Source of the DNA: JBMORL01 sp049322335
GTDB lineage: Bacteria > Bacteroidota > Bacteroidia > Flavobacteriales_D > UBA2798
Assembly: GCA_049322335.1 (NCBI GenBank)
Contig: JBMORL010000109.1
Span: forward strand, 1-62,962
DNA length: 62,962 nucleotides
Direction of reading: 5' to 3'
Made by a program: the position numbers and the translations under genes. Below the pieces are notes generated by a model. It worked only from the letters and a program-made list of their open reading frames with translations. It was not told the DNA's origin and made no database searches. Positions 50,521 through 59,662 of the stretch are shown piece by piece. Within the stretch, counting starts at the first letter, position 1; every line of letters starts with the position of its first letter.

Positions 50521-50964
50521 CTACTGCTTTTTCTCCCACTTCACCAGCCACGTAACCGTATAATATTTCTCTTTCGATCCTTCCGGTTGCGGAACGCCCT
50601 GCGAAATAATTCCTTTTTCAGGATCAGAATTTACGTATTCGCGTTTTTCGGTTTTTACGGTTCCGGTTATGGTGAATTCTTTATCAATTTCCGCGTCATT
50701 CCAGGAGTGAAGGTTTTCCAGGTAATAAACACCATCAGCAGTATGTAGTGTTGCTCCGTCCTTATGATTCTGCGCTTTGCCGGTGACCGTTATGGTTTTG
50801 CCTTCCATGTCTGATGATTTTTCTTTCACTGTATCGGAAGTGGTGCCGCAGGAGAAAAGGAAAATAAAAGCCAACACACCTGCAGATTGCTTCAGCCTGC
50901 AGAGCCAGGCTTCGCAATGACGCGCGGGTTTCGATTGGGAATAAAAAGAATAAAAATTTCTCAT
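50521..50964 (-). CDS. Small lipoprotein with a repeat inserted in its signal region
   Basis: The ATG at 50964 overlaps the MoxR stop as ATGA, so translation is probably coupled. Residues about 13-28 (PARHCEAWLCRLKQSA) come from an inserted inverted repeat, after which a hydrophobic stretch and lipobox FLFSC (about 39) follow. Thus the lipoprotein signal has an unusually long N-region. The mature part (about 105 aa) is an OB-like domain: GKTITVTGKAQNHKDGATLHT, VYYLENLHSW, KEFTITGTVKTEK. Function unknown. Confidence 0.72.
   Translation of the reverse strand: MRNFYSFYSQSKPARHCEAWLCRLKQSAGVLAFIFLFSCGTTSDTVKEKSSDMEGKTITVTGKAQNHKDGATLHTADGVYYLENLHSWNDAEIDKEFTITGTVKTEKREYVNSDPEKGIISQGVPQPEGSKEKYYTVTWLVKWEKKQ
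50883..50925. repeat. GATTGCTTC...CGCAATGAC inverted repeat inside a gene
   Basis: The segment runs from AGATTGCTTCAGCCTG to CAGGCTTCGCAATGACG. Outer ATTGC/GCAAT and inner GCCTG/CAGGC stems pair. Elements of this text are familiar to me as dispersed repeats in many bacterial genomes, normally between genes. Here it is translated in frame. Confidence 0.75.
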
Positions 50965-51923
50965 ACCAGCGATTTTATTATTTTCTCCACCGAATACCCT
51001 TCGGCTTCGGCCATGTAATTGCGAACGATACGGTGACGCAGAATAGGCTCGGCAACGGCCTGCACATCTTCAATATCGGGTGAATATTTTCCATGGATGG
51101 CTGCATGGCATTTGGCGCCAATTACCAGGTACTGTGAAGCACGCGGCCCGGCCCCCCAGGATAAATATTTATTTACAAGTTCGGTGGCTACAGGAGTTTG
51201 CGGGCGGGTTTTCGAACTTAGCTTTACGGCATATTCCAATACATTATCAGCAACAGGAATTCTGCGTATCAGGTTTTGAAAGAAAATTATTTCTTCTGCA
51301 CCCAGCACTTTGTTCAGCTGAACTTTTATATCGGAAGTCGTATTTTTTACAATGTTAAGTTCCTCTTCATATTTCGGATAATCTACCCAGATGTTGAACA
51401 TAAAACGGTCTAACTGGGCCTCGGGCAGAGGATAAGTTCCTTCCTGTTCAATGGGATTTTGGGTGGCTAAAACAAAAAACGGATCATCAAGTTTATATCG
51501 TTTTCCTGCTGCGGTCACTCCGCGCTCCTGCATGGCTTCCAAAAGAGCCGATTGCGTTTTTGGCGGGGTACGGTTGATTTCGTCAGCCAGAATGATATTG
51601 GCGAAAAGCGGTCCTTTGATAAACCGGAAATTCCGTGATTCGTCCAGTATCTCCGATCCGATAATATCTCCGGGCATTAAATCGGGAGTAAACTGAATAC
51701 GGTTAAAACTCAATCCCAATGCATCAGCAATGGTATTTACCAAAAGGGTTTTGGCCAATCCCGGCACACCTACCAGCAAGCAATGCCCGCGGCTGAAAAT
51801 GGAAATCAGTACCTGGCTTACCACCTGGTCCTGGCCCACAATTACTTTTCCTATTTCCCTGCGAAGCTCTTTTTGTTTTTCTACAAATGCGTTTACGGCT
51901 TCTACGTCTGATTTGAAATTCAT
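50961..51923 (-). CDS. MoxR family AAA+ ATPase
   Basis: A chaperone-like ATPase often tied to metal or protein assembly. Walker A is GVPGLAKTLL (about 57-66), Walker B ILADEINR, followed by the sensor segment ATQNPIEQEGTYPLPEAQLDRF and a C-terminal helical domain (GAGPRASQYL). At 320 aa it is standard. MoxR genes are usually followed by DUF58 and VWA genes (BatA/B type); here only a small lipoprotein follows, coupled by ATGA. Confidence 0.93.
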   Translation of the reverse strand: MNFKSDVEAVNAFVEKQKELRREIGKVIVGQDQVVSQVLISIFSRGHCLLVGVPGLAKTLLVNTIADALGLSFNRIQFTPDLMPGDIIGSEILDESRNFRFIKGPLFANIILADEINRTPPKTQSALLEAMQERGVTAAGKRYKLDDPFFVLATQNPIEQEGTYPLPEAQLDRFMFNIWVDYPKYEEELNIVKNTTSDIKVQLNKVLGAEEIIFFQNLIRRIPVADNVLEYAVKLSSKTRPQTPVATELVNKYLSWGAGPRASQYLVIGAKCHAAIHGKYSPDIEDVQAVAEPILRHRIVRNYMAEAEGYSVEKIIKSLV

Positions 51924-51945
51924 TCTGTTTTAGATTCGTTTGTAA

Positions 51946-51953
51946 CAAATATA
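51946..51953 (-). promoter_or_regulatory. -7 promoter box for the MoxR operon
   Basis: Minus-strand TATATTTG matches TAnnTTTG, 22 bases before the ATG at 51923. Confidence 0.5.
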
Positions 51954-52083
51954 AGGGAAATAGGAAATAAACGTATGATTTATAGAAAATTGTGTTGCTT
52001 TTTGGTTTTGATACCTTGAGATTTAAACAGTGTCGAGAACTATGAAGCAATAGGCTTTTAAAAAGTGAATCGAAAAAAATCCG

Positions 52084-54126
52084 CTATTGCTTAATGAACT
52101 TTTTACAGGTATTTATATTTGAGCTATTTATTTGTATAAAATATATGCCCCGAGAGAGGGAACTACACTCAATTTTTTCTGAGTTGGTTTGTGAATTTCC
52201 CGATAAATGAATTTTTCCTGTGGGATCAAAAATTTCATACTTAAAAGGTGCTGTAAATGAAACCTCTACAATTCCTGTTGTAGGATTAGGTGAGACTGAT
52301 AGTGATAAAAGTTCATTAAATTGAGAAATGTCTACACCTGAAATTAATAAACAGTTTGTGGTATCTGAACATCCGTTATAGCTAACAATACAACCATAAT
52401 TTCCGTTCCCATTTGGCAATAAAAAAATATAATTTGTTTGACCGGAAAAAGGAGCATAATTGTTGTCACAATCAACCCATTGAAAGGTATACCCAGACAT
52501 TGCAGTAGTAAAGAGATATGTGGTTTGTTGAAAGATTGATGCTGAAATGGATGTGACATCGATTATAAATTCAGTTTTTCCATTACTTGATGAACAACCC
52601 GAATCCTGCACATAAAAACAGGTGTCTGAACTGATATATGGTGTTATAAATGGATTTCCTGCCCCAATAATATTTCCATAATAACTTGTGTCCAGCCAAT
52701 TAACAATCCCTGAAAAATTTACATCTAAAACTAATGAATCACCAAGACAAACATTATAAAAACCATTTCCCTCATTATAAAACACCCTTTTACAATTTTC
52801 CATTTTATACATCGAAATTCCGTTTTGAATTCCCCCAAAACTAGTTGCAATCAGGAACGTGGAGTCTAAATCTACCATGCCTTTCCCTACTAAAAATTGA
52901 TTTTGAGGATGAATATCTGAAATTCTTACTGTAGATAATGAATCTCCGGTTGTCCTCCAAATTTCAGCTTGATGTTCGTCTTTGTTAATAAAGTATAAAG
53001 TATCTCGAAACATTAAGGACATTTCGTAACCCAGATTATAATATGAGTCTGGACCGGGAATAATGTCTTTTAATAAATATGTGCCATTTTCAGTCCCATT
53101 AGACACCCAGATTTCATTTCCATTTGTGGATGTATACGCATTCATGAAAATAATAGAATCATTTGTTGCCATCATATATGGAGAACTGCTTCCTGAGCCC
53201 GGATTAATATCTTTTACAAATCGGATGGAGTCAGAGCTGTGATCATAAACCCATAATTCCCTGCCTGCAGAAGAATTAAATGCAGAAAAAAAATATTTAT
53301 TCCCACACTTCATGAAATTTTGAGGTTCAGAGCTCGTAGAGCCAGGAAATATATCAGATAATAATACTGTACCCGCTATTGTTCCATCAGTCATCCATAA
53401 TTCTCCCCCGGAAATATTATCTTTTGCATAAAATATTAGAGTATCTCCAAAAAACTCAAATCCCCAGGGGTTAGAACTCGAAGCCCCAGGGTAGATGTCT
53501 TTAAATAATAGTGTGCCATTGCCAGTACCGTTAGAAATCCATAATTCCCTTCCGTATATAGTATCAAAATGATTAAGATAGATAAAACTATCATTTGCAA
53601 TCATATTCCCGATTTGACCGTTATATCCAAAGTTCTTTACTAATACAGTTCCGGGATTCGTGCCATCTGTTTTCCATAAATTTTGGGTATTAATGGAGTC
53701 TCTGGCTACAAAAAATAACGCGTTTTGAAAGATTAATCTTGGGGTTGGATAAGATCCAAAGCTACCCGTGTAAATATCTTTAATCATATATGTACCAATT
53801 AATGTACCATCAGATACCCATAACTCAACTCCTGATAATGTATCTTCTGAACCTGCAAAATATACTCTCCCATTAAAATCAAACAGTCCGGTTACATAGC
53901 CATAGGTCCCAAAATCCTTTATTAATAAAGTTCCCACATCTGTTCCATCGGTTTTCCAAAGTTGAGTGTAATCAATAGTAAAAAATAATTGACCATTGCT
54001 TTTACAATAGTTTGCGATATTCTGACTCAGGGTTATTCCAGAAAAATCTTTTACTAAATCGAATGATTGGGAAAAAGCGGTCACTTGCGTGAAAAAAACG
54101 AGCACTAATAAATGTAGTTTTTTCAT
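52084..54126 (-). CDS. Secreted protein with ELWxTDGTxxGT repeats and T9SS type A tail
   Basis: A signal peptide (ending AFSQ near 20) is followed by about eight repeats of roughly 45-50 residues. Typical units are LWKTDGTDVGTLLIKDF, ELWVSDGTLIGTYMIKDI and EIWVSNGTENGTYLLKDI. Units six and eight are diverged. The repeats together suggest a beta-propeller. Residues about 445-600 are an Ig-like region with Cys pairs, and the tail (SVSPNPTTG ... GIYFIQINSS) is a T9SS type A domain. The region looks richer in A and T than the neighbouring clpC. No catalytic motif; surface binding is the likely role. Confidence 0.85.
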   Translation of the reverse strand: MKKLHLLVLVFFTQVTAFSQSFDLVKDFSGITLSQNIANYCKSNGQLFFTIDYTQLWKTDGTDVGTLLIKDFGTYGYVTGLFDFNGRVYFAGSEDTLSGVELWVSDGTLIGTYMIKDIYTGSFGSYPTPRLIFQNALFFVARDSINTQNLWKTDGTNPGTVLVKNFGYNGQIGNMIANDSFIYLNHFDTIYGRELWISNGTGNGTLLFKDIYPGASSSNPWGFEFFGDTLIFYAKDNISGGELWMTDGTIAGTVLLSDIFPGSTSSEPQNFMKCGNKYFFSAFNSSAGRELWVYDHSSDSIRFVKDINPGSGSSSPYMMATNDSIIFMNAYTSTNGNEIWVSNGTENGTYLLKDIIPGPDSYYNLGYEMSLMFRDTLYFINKDEHQAEIWRTTGDSLSTVRISDIHPQNQFLVGKGMVDLDSTFLIATSFGGIQNGISMYKMENCKRVFYNEGNGFYNVCLGDSLVLDVNFSGIVNWLDTSYYGNIIGAGNPFITPYISSDTCFYVQDSGCSSSNGKTEFIIDVTSISASIFQQTTYLFTTAMSGYTFQWVDCDNNYAPFSGQTNYIFLLPNGNGNYGCIVSYNGCSDTTNCLLISGVDISQFNELLSLSVSPNPTTGIVEVSFTAPFKYEIFDPTGKIHLSGNSQTNSEKIECSSLSRGIYFIQINSSNINTCKKFIKQ

Positions 54127-54206
54127 TCAATAAAAATAAAAAATAGAAATTAATAGAAAAAGAGAAAACGGAACATATTTTCTCAATTCTATACATGTCT
54201 AACAAC

Positions 54207-54236
54207 AAAAAAGCCCCGTTTTCACGAGGCTTTTGA
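54207..54236. terminator. Terminator after clpC
   Basis: AAAAGCCCCG and CGAGGCTTTT pair with one mismatch around a short loop, with A and T runs outside, just past the clpC stop at 54241. Confidence 0.75.
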
Positions 54237-54240
54237 TCTG

Positions 54241-56802
54241 TTATTCTTCCGTTTGAGGAGGATTTTCTTCTTCTTTTTTTGTGGGCTTCTTTTTGGCTTT
54301 GCTTACTTTAAAAGTAAGTTCTGATTTTTCCTTATCAAATCCCACGTGAATGGTGTCTCCTTCTGTCACATTGGATTTGATGATCTCTTCTGCAAGAGGA
54401 TCTTCCAGGAATTTCTGTAAAGCACGTTTCAGCGGACGGGCACCAAATTTTTCATCAAAACCATTATCGGCCACATGGTCTTTTGCTTCGGGAGTGAGAT
54501 CAATTTTAAACCCAAGTTCATTGATCCGCTTGAATAATTTTGCCAGTTCGATATCGATGATTTTGTGAATGTCTTCACGTTTAAGTGAATTGAACATCAC
54601 CACATCATCAATACGGTTCAAAAATTCGGGAGCGAATGCTTTTCTGAGCGCTGCTTCAATAATTCCCTTGGTATCTCTTGTCTCTGATTCTGTTTTCGCT
54701 TTGGTTCCAAAACCAACACCGGTTCCGAAATCCGAAAGCTGGCGTGCACCGATATTGGACGTCATGATAATGATCGTATTGCGGAAATCAATTTTTCTTC
54801 CCAGTGAATCGGTCATTTGTCCGTCATCGAGTGCCTGTAACAAAAGATTGAATACATCCGGATGAGCTTTTTCTATTTCATCGAGCAACACAATGGAGTA
54901 GGGGCGTCTTCTTACTTTTTCGGTAAGCTGTCCGCCTTCTTCATATCCAACATATCCGGGAGGTGCGCCAATCAACCTTGAAACGGCAAATTTTTCCATG
55001 TATTCACTCATGTCAATGCGTATCATCGCTTCTTCACTGTCGAATAAATATTTGGCCAGTTCTTTTGCCAGTTGTGTTTTTCCCACACCGGTAGGCCCAA
55101 GGAAAACAAACGAACCTATCGGCTTATTGGGATCTTTTAATCCCGCACGGTTACGCTGAATGGCCTTCACCACTTTGGCCACTGCTTCTTCCTGGCCAAT
55201 TACTCTTCCATGAAGCGCTTCGGCCATCTGCATCAGTCTTCCGCTTTCCTTTTGCGCAATACGCTGAACCGGAATTCCTGTCATTTGAGCCACTACTTCA
55301 GCAACATTCTCTTCAGTAACGGTTACACGCTGCAGTTTCGATTCTTCTTCCCACTTACGTTTTGCGGCTTCCAGTTGTTCCTGCAACTGGCGTTCGGTAT
55401 CACGTAATTTGGCGGCTTCTTCGTATTTCTGGCTGCGCACTACGTTATTTTTCTCTTCCTTGATATCTTCAATTTTCTTTTCTATTTCAAGAATATTTTT
55501 CGGCACATTGATATTGGAAAGGTGTACGCGCGAACCTACTTCATCCAAAGCATCAATGGCTTTATCGGGCAAATGCCTGTCGGTGATATAGCGTGCGGTT
55601 AATTTTACACAGGCGATAATGGCATCATGCGTGTAATTAACATTATGGTGATCTTCGTATTTCTCCTTAATGTTGTTTAGAATCTGGATAGTTTCATCTA
55701 CCGTAGTAGGTTCCACCAGCACTTTCTGGAATCTTCTTTCCAGCGCACCGTCTTTTTCGATGTACTGGCGGTATTCGTCTAACGTGGTTGCGCCTATGCA
55801 CTGAATTTCTCCGCGGGCAAGAGCGGGTTTAAACATATTGGAAGCATCGAGCGAACCCGAAGCGCCACCGGCACCTATAATGGTATGAATTTCATCTATG
55901 AAAAGAATGACATCGGGAGATTTTTCCAGTTCATTCATCACCGCTTTCATTCGTTCTTCAAACTGACCGCGGTATTTGGTTCCGGCAACAAGTGATGCGA
56001 GATCCAGTGAAACCACGCGTTTGTTAAAAAGCACACGCGAAACTTTACGCTGAACAATTCTCAATGCAAGCCCTTCTGCAATGGCTGATTTTCCCACACC
56101 GGGTTCGCCAATCAGGATTGGATTATTTTTCTTTCTGCGTGAAAGGATCTGGCAAACGCGTTCAATTTCCAATTCACGCCCCACAATAGGATCGAGTTTT
56201 CCTTCTTCAGCCGATTTGGTAAGGTCGCGACCGAAATTATCGAGTACAGGTGTTTTGGATTTGCTGTCGCTTCTGCGCTGGCTTTGCGAAAAGGAATCGC
56301 CACCGGCTTCATCGTCATCGTCAGCAGGATTGTTGGGTAATTCTGATTTAGGAATGTTATTGTTTTCCTTCAGCATGTTTTCAAGTTCGTCTTTCACGGT
56401 AGTATAGTCTATGTTAAATTTATTGAGTGATCGAGTGGCCACATTGTCTTCATCTTTCAGCATGGAAAGCAACAGGTGTTCTGTTCCTATTACCGCGCTT
56501 TTAAAAAGACGTGCTTCAAGATAAGTTATTTTCAATACTTTTTCAGCCTGTTTTACCAATGGCAAATTACCCGCATTGATATTTCTTGAACTTCCGGGAT
56601 TGAGGCTTTTTTCGAGCTCTTTCCTCAGATCTTTGGTATCGGTGCCAAGATGTTTGATGATTTTTACGGCCTTGCCTTCCCCTTCACGGATAATTCCAAG
56701 CAGAAGATGTTCAACACCAATATAATCGTGCCCCAGCCTCAAGGCTTCTTCGCGGCTGAATGTAATGACATCCTTGACGCGGGGCGAAAATTTTGCTTCC
56801 AT
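54241..56802 (-). CDS. clpC: ATP-dependent Clp protease ATP-binding subunit ClpC
   Basis: An AAA+ unfoldase that feeds ClpP. The N-terminal Clp repeat domain (about 1-145) is followed by AAA-1 (Walker A GEPGVGKSAIAEG, Walker B VILFIDEIHT), a middle UVR segment (KYEEAAKLRDTERQL) that marks ClpC, and AAA-2 (GPTGVGKTQLAKEL, SIVLLDEIEKA). The C-terminus is acidic and lysine-rich. At 853 aa it is full length. It is divergent from gyrA. Confidence 0.96.
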   Translation of the reverse strand: MEAKFSPRVKDVITFSREEALRLGHDYIGVEHLLLGIIREGEGKAVKIIKHLGTDTKDLRKELEKSLNPGSSRNINAGNLPLVKQAEKVLKITYLEARLFKSAVIGTEHLLLSMLKDEDNVATRSLNKFNIDYTTVKDELENMLKENNNIPKSELPNNPADDDDEAGGDSFSQSQRRSDSKSKTPVLDNFGRDLTKSAEEGKLDPIVGRELEIERVCQILSRRKKNNPILIGEPGVGKSAIAEGLALRIVQRKVSRVLFNKRVVSLDLASLVAGTKYRGQFEERMKAVMNELEKSPDVILFIDEIHTIIGAGGASGSLDASNMFKPALARGEIQCIGATTLDEYRQYIEKDGALERRFQKVLVEPTTVDETIQILNNIKEKYEDHHNVNYTHDAIIACVKLTARYITDRHLPDKAIDALDEVGSRVHLSNINVPKNILEIEKKIEDIKEEKNNVVRSQKYEEAAKLRDTERQLQEQLEAAKRKWEEESKLQRVTVTEENVAEVVAQMTGIPVQRIAQKESGRLMQMAEALHGRVIGQEEAVAKVVKAIQRNRAGLKDPNKPIGSFVFLGPTGVGKTQLAKELAKYLFDSEEAMIRIDMSEYMEKFAVSRLIGAPPGYVGYEEGGQLTEKVRRRPYSIVLLDEIEKAHPDVFNLLLQALDDGQMTDSLGRKIDFRNTIIIMTSNIGARQLSDFGTGVGFGTKAKTESETRDTKGIIEAALRKAFAPEFLNRIDDVVMFNSLKREDIHKIIDIELAKLFKRINELGFKIDLTPEAKDHVADNGFDEKFGARPLKRALQKFLEDPLAEEIIKSNVTEGDTIHVGFDKEKSELTFKVSKAKKKPTKKEEENPPQTEE

Positions 56803-57038
56803 AGTTAATTCCCTTTCACTGTATTACGCAGCAAACGCGGGCAAGTTATGCCATTTGGCTGCTCTTTCAAAATTAGTTACAACATATTTTTTGTCCATTG
56901 TTCAAAACCCGTTTTTATCAACAGAATTTTGTTTACAATTGTGAGTAAATTTTACCTTTTTTCCTAAGCGAAAAAGGGTAAATTCGTCCTCTTTTTTAAT
57001 TTAACAACAATTGTGCTAAACCAAGGCAAGGAGACGTT
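56803..57038. other. clpC-gyrA divergent intergenic region
   Basis: No gene. An inverted repeat TTTACCTTTTTT (56951-56962) and AAAAAGGGTAAA (56971-56982), imperfect by one bulge, lies about 60 bases before gyrA and could be a leader hairpin or binding site. AAGGAG at 57028-57033 is a good Shine-Dalgarno sequence 5 bases before the gyrA ATG. Confidence 0.5.
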
Positions 57039-59627
57039 ATGGCAGATGGCGAAAAAATAATACCGATCAACATTGAAGAAGAAATGAAAACCGCTTACAT
57101 CGATTATTCGATGTCGGTGATCGTTTCCCGTGCGCTACCGGATGTGCGCGATGGTTTAAAACCGGTTCACAGGCGGGTGCTTTACGGAATGCTGGATCTT
57201 GGCGTTCTTTCCAACCGCCCCTATAAAAAATCAGCAAGAATAGTGGGAGAAGTGCTGGGTAAATACCACCCGCATGGTGATACCTCGGTATACGACACCA
57301 TGGTGCGTATGGCCCAGGAGTGGTCGCTTCGTTATCCGCTAATTGACGGCCAGGGTAACTTTGGCTCGATTGACGGTGACAGCCCGGCTGCCATGCGTTA
57401 TACCGAAGCCCGCCTGAAAAAAATAGCAGAGGAACTTTTGTCAGATATCGATAAAGAAACGGTTGATTTTCGTCCGAATTTTGACGATTCTTTGCAAGAA
57501 CCCACCGTACTTCCTTCACGAATCCCCAACCTGTTGGTAAATGGTTCATCGGGAATTGCTGTGGGAATGGCCACCAACATGCCTCCCCATAATCTTACGG
57601 AGGTCATTAATGGTATCATTGCTTATATTGATAACCCGGGCATTGATGTAGGGGAACTGATGAAATATGTTACCGCTCCCGATTTTCCTACCGGTGGAAC
57701 TATTTATGGTTATGAGGGAGTGCGCAGCGCTTTTGAAACCGGCAAGGGAAGAATTGTTGTTCGCGGAAAAGCTACCATAGAAGAAGACGGAGGAAGGGAA
57801 GTGATTATCGTTTCTGAAATACCTTATATGGTGAACAAGGCAGAAATGATTAAACGTACGGCCGACCTGGTGGAAGAGAAAAAACTGGAAGGTATTTCTG
57901 ATATACGCGATGAATCCGACCGCAGTGGTATGAGAATCGTTTATGAAATTAAACGCGATGCCATAGCTAATGTAGTATTAAATAATCTCTATAAATTCAC
58001 TGATTTACAGAGCTCATTTTCAGTAAGTAATATTGCTCTTGTTCAAGGGCGTCCGCAGACGCTAAATCTGCATGATATGATCGGGTTGTTTGTAGAACAC
58101 CGGCATGATGTAGTGGTGCGCAGAACCAAATTTGAGCTGAGAAAAGCCGAGGAACGCGCGCATATTCTTGAAGGACTGATTATTGCCAGCGATAACATCG
58201 ATGAAGTAATTGCCCTGATTCGCGCCTCTGCCAGTCCGGATGAAGCCCGCGAAAAGTTAATGGAACGGTTTAAATTGAGTGAAATACAATCTAAAGCGAT
58301 TGTTGAGATGAGGCTACGTCAGTTAACTGGTCTTGAACAGGATAAACTTCGTGCAGAATACGAAGATGTAATGGCCCTGATTCGTGAATTGAAAGCTCTG
58401 CTTGAAGATGAGGGCCTTCGTATGCAGCTCATCAAAAACGAGATGCTGGAGATTAAAGAAAAGTATGGGGATGAACGCAGGACTCAGATTGAATATGCTG
58501 CCGGTGACATCCGCCTGGAAGACATGATTGCTGACGAAGAAGTGGTAATCACTATTTCCCATATGGGTTATATCAAGCGTACACCACTTAAGGAATACCG
58601 TACCCAGGGAAGGGGAGGAGTGGGGTCAAGAGGTTCAGCCACAAGGGATGAGGACTTCCTCGAACACATATTTATGGCTACCAACCACGACTACCTGCTT
58701 ATTTTTACCGAAAAAGGAAAGGTGTTCTGGGTTCGTGTTTACGAGATTCCCGAAGGAAATAAAACCGCCAAAGGAAGAGCTATCCAAAACCTGATCAATA
58801 TTGAGCAGGATGATAAAGTAAGAGCTTATGTAAATGTGAAAGATATTACTGATCCCGAGATGATCAAAGACCGGTACATCATTCTTTGTACTAAAAAAGG
58901 CGTGATCAAAAAGACAGAAATGGAAGCCTATTCGCGGCCACGTCAATCGGGAATTAATGCCATAACTATCCGCGAAAACGATACTTTACTGGAAGCCCGC
59001 CTCACCAACGGTAAAAACCATATTATGATGGCCCTCAATACCGGTCGCGCGATTCTTTTCCATGAAGAAGAAGTGCGTGATATGGGAAGAACAGCATCGG
59101 GCGTTAGGGGAATAAAAATTGTGGATGAATCAAAAGAAGAAGTAATAGGCATGATCTGTTTTGAGAATATCGAAAAAGAAGAAGTGCTGGTAGTGGCTGA
59201 GAAAGGTTATGGAAAACGTTCACTGGTAAGCGAATACCGTATTACGGCAAGAGGCGGAAAAGGAGTAAAAACCCTTAACATTACCGATAAAACCGGAATG
59301 CTGGTGGCCATCCACAATGTGCATGACGACAACGACCTGATGATTATTACCAAGAGTGGCATCACAATAAGAATACCTGCCAATCAGTTAAGAACAATGG
59401 GCCGTGTTACTCAGGGAGTAAGACTCATCACTTTAAAAGGAGAAGAGGAAATTGCTTCGGTAGCGGTAGTAAATAAAACCGATGACGAAGAAGAAAACGC
59501 CATTGATCCAAATGTAGCCGAAATATCAGGAGAACCTGCCGACCTTGGTGCTATAGAACCTGAAAACGATGATGAGAACGGTGACGAGGCAAATGGCACA
59601 GAAATTGACAATGATCCTGTGGAATAA
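57039..59627 (+). CDS. gyrA: DNA gyrase subunit A
   Basis: The breakage-reunion subunit of gyrase. The catalytic tyrosine is Y121 in AAMRYTEARL. The quinolone-determining region reads YHPHGDTSVYD: T82 stands at the position of E. coli Ser83 and D86 at that of Asp87. The C-terminal beta-pinwheel (about 510-810) includes the GyrA box-like TQGRGGVGSRG. An acidic tail (about 825-862) is Bacteroidota-like. At 862 aa it is full length. A TPR gene follows 35 bases later. Confidence 0.97.
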   Translation: MADGEKIIPINIEEEMKTAYIDYSMSVIVSRALPDVRDGLKPVHRRVLYGMLDLGVLSNRPYKKSARIVGEVLGKYHPHGDTSVYDTMVRMAQEWSLRYPLIDGQGNFGSIDGDSPAAMRYTEARLKKIAEELLSDIDKETVDFRPNFDDSLQEPTVLPSRIPNLLVNGSSGIAVGMATNMPPHNLTEVINGIIAYIDNPGIDVGELMKYVTAPDFPTGGTIYGYEGVRSAFETGKGRIVVRGKATIEEDGGREVIIVSEIPYMVNKAEMIKRTADLVEEKKLEGISDIRDESDRSGMRIVYEIKRDAIANVVLNNLYKFTDLQSSFSVSNIALVQGRPQTLNLHDMIGLFVEHRHDVVVRRTKFELRKAEERAHILEGLIIASDNIDEVIALIRASASPDEAREKLMERFKLSEIQSKAIVEMRLRQLTGLEQDKLRAEYEDVMALIRELKALLEDEGLRMQLIKNEMLEIKEKYGDERRTQIEYAAGDIRLEDMIADEEVVITISHMGYIKRTPLKEYRTQGRGGVGSRGSATRDEDFLEHIFMATNHDYLLIFTEKGKVFWVRVYEIPEGNKTAKGRAIQNLINIEQDDKVRAYVNVKDITDPEMIKDRYIILCTKKGVIKKTEMEAYSRPRQSGINAITIRENDTLLEARLTNGKNHIMMALNTGRAILFHEEEVRDMGRTASGVRGIKIVDESKEEVIGMICFENIEKEEVLVVAEKGYGKRSLVSEYRITARGGKGVKTLNITDKTGMLVAIHNVHDDNDLMIITKSGITIRIPANQLRTMGRVTQGVRLITLKGEEEIASVAVVNKTDDEEENAIDPNVAEISGEPADLGAIEPENDDENGDEANGTEIDNDPVE

Positions 59628-59662
59628 TAAAAAACCTGCATCCAAATTATAAAACGAACACC

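Noticed and set aside
57067..57549. Long open frame on the strand opposite gyrA
   Set aside because: It lies entirely inside gyrA, whose protein is fully conserved, and its translation has no domain features.
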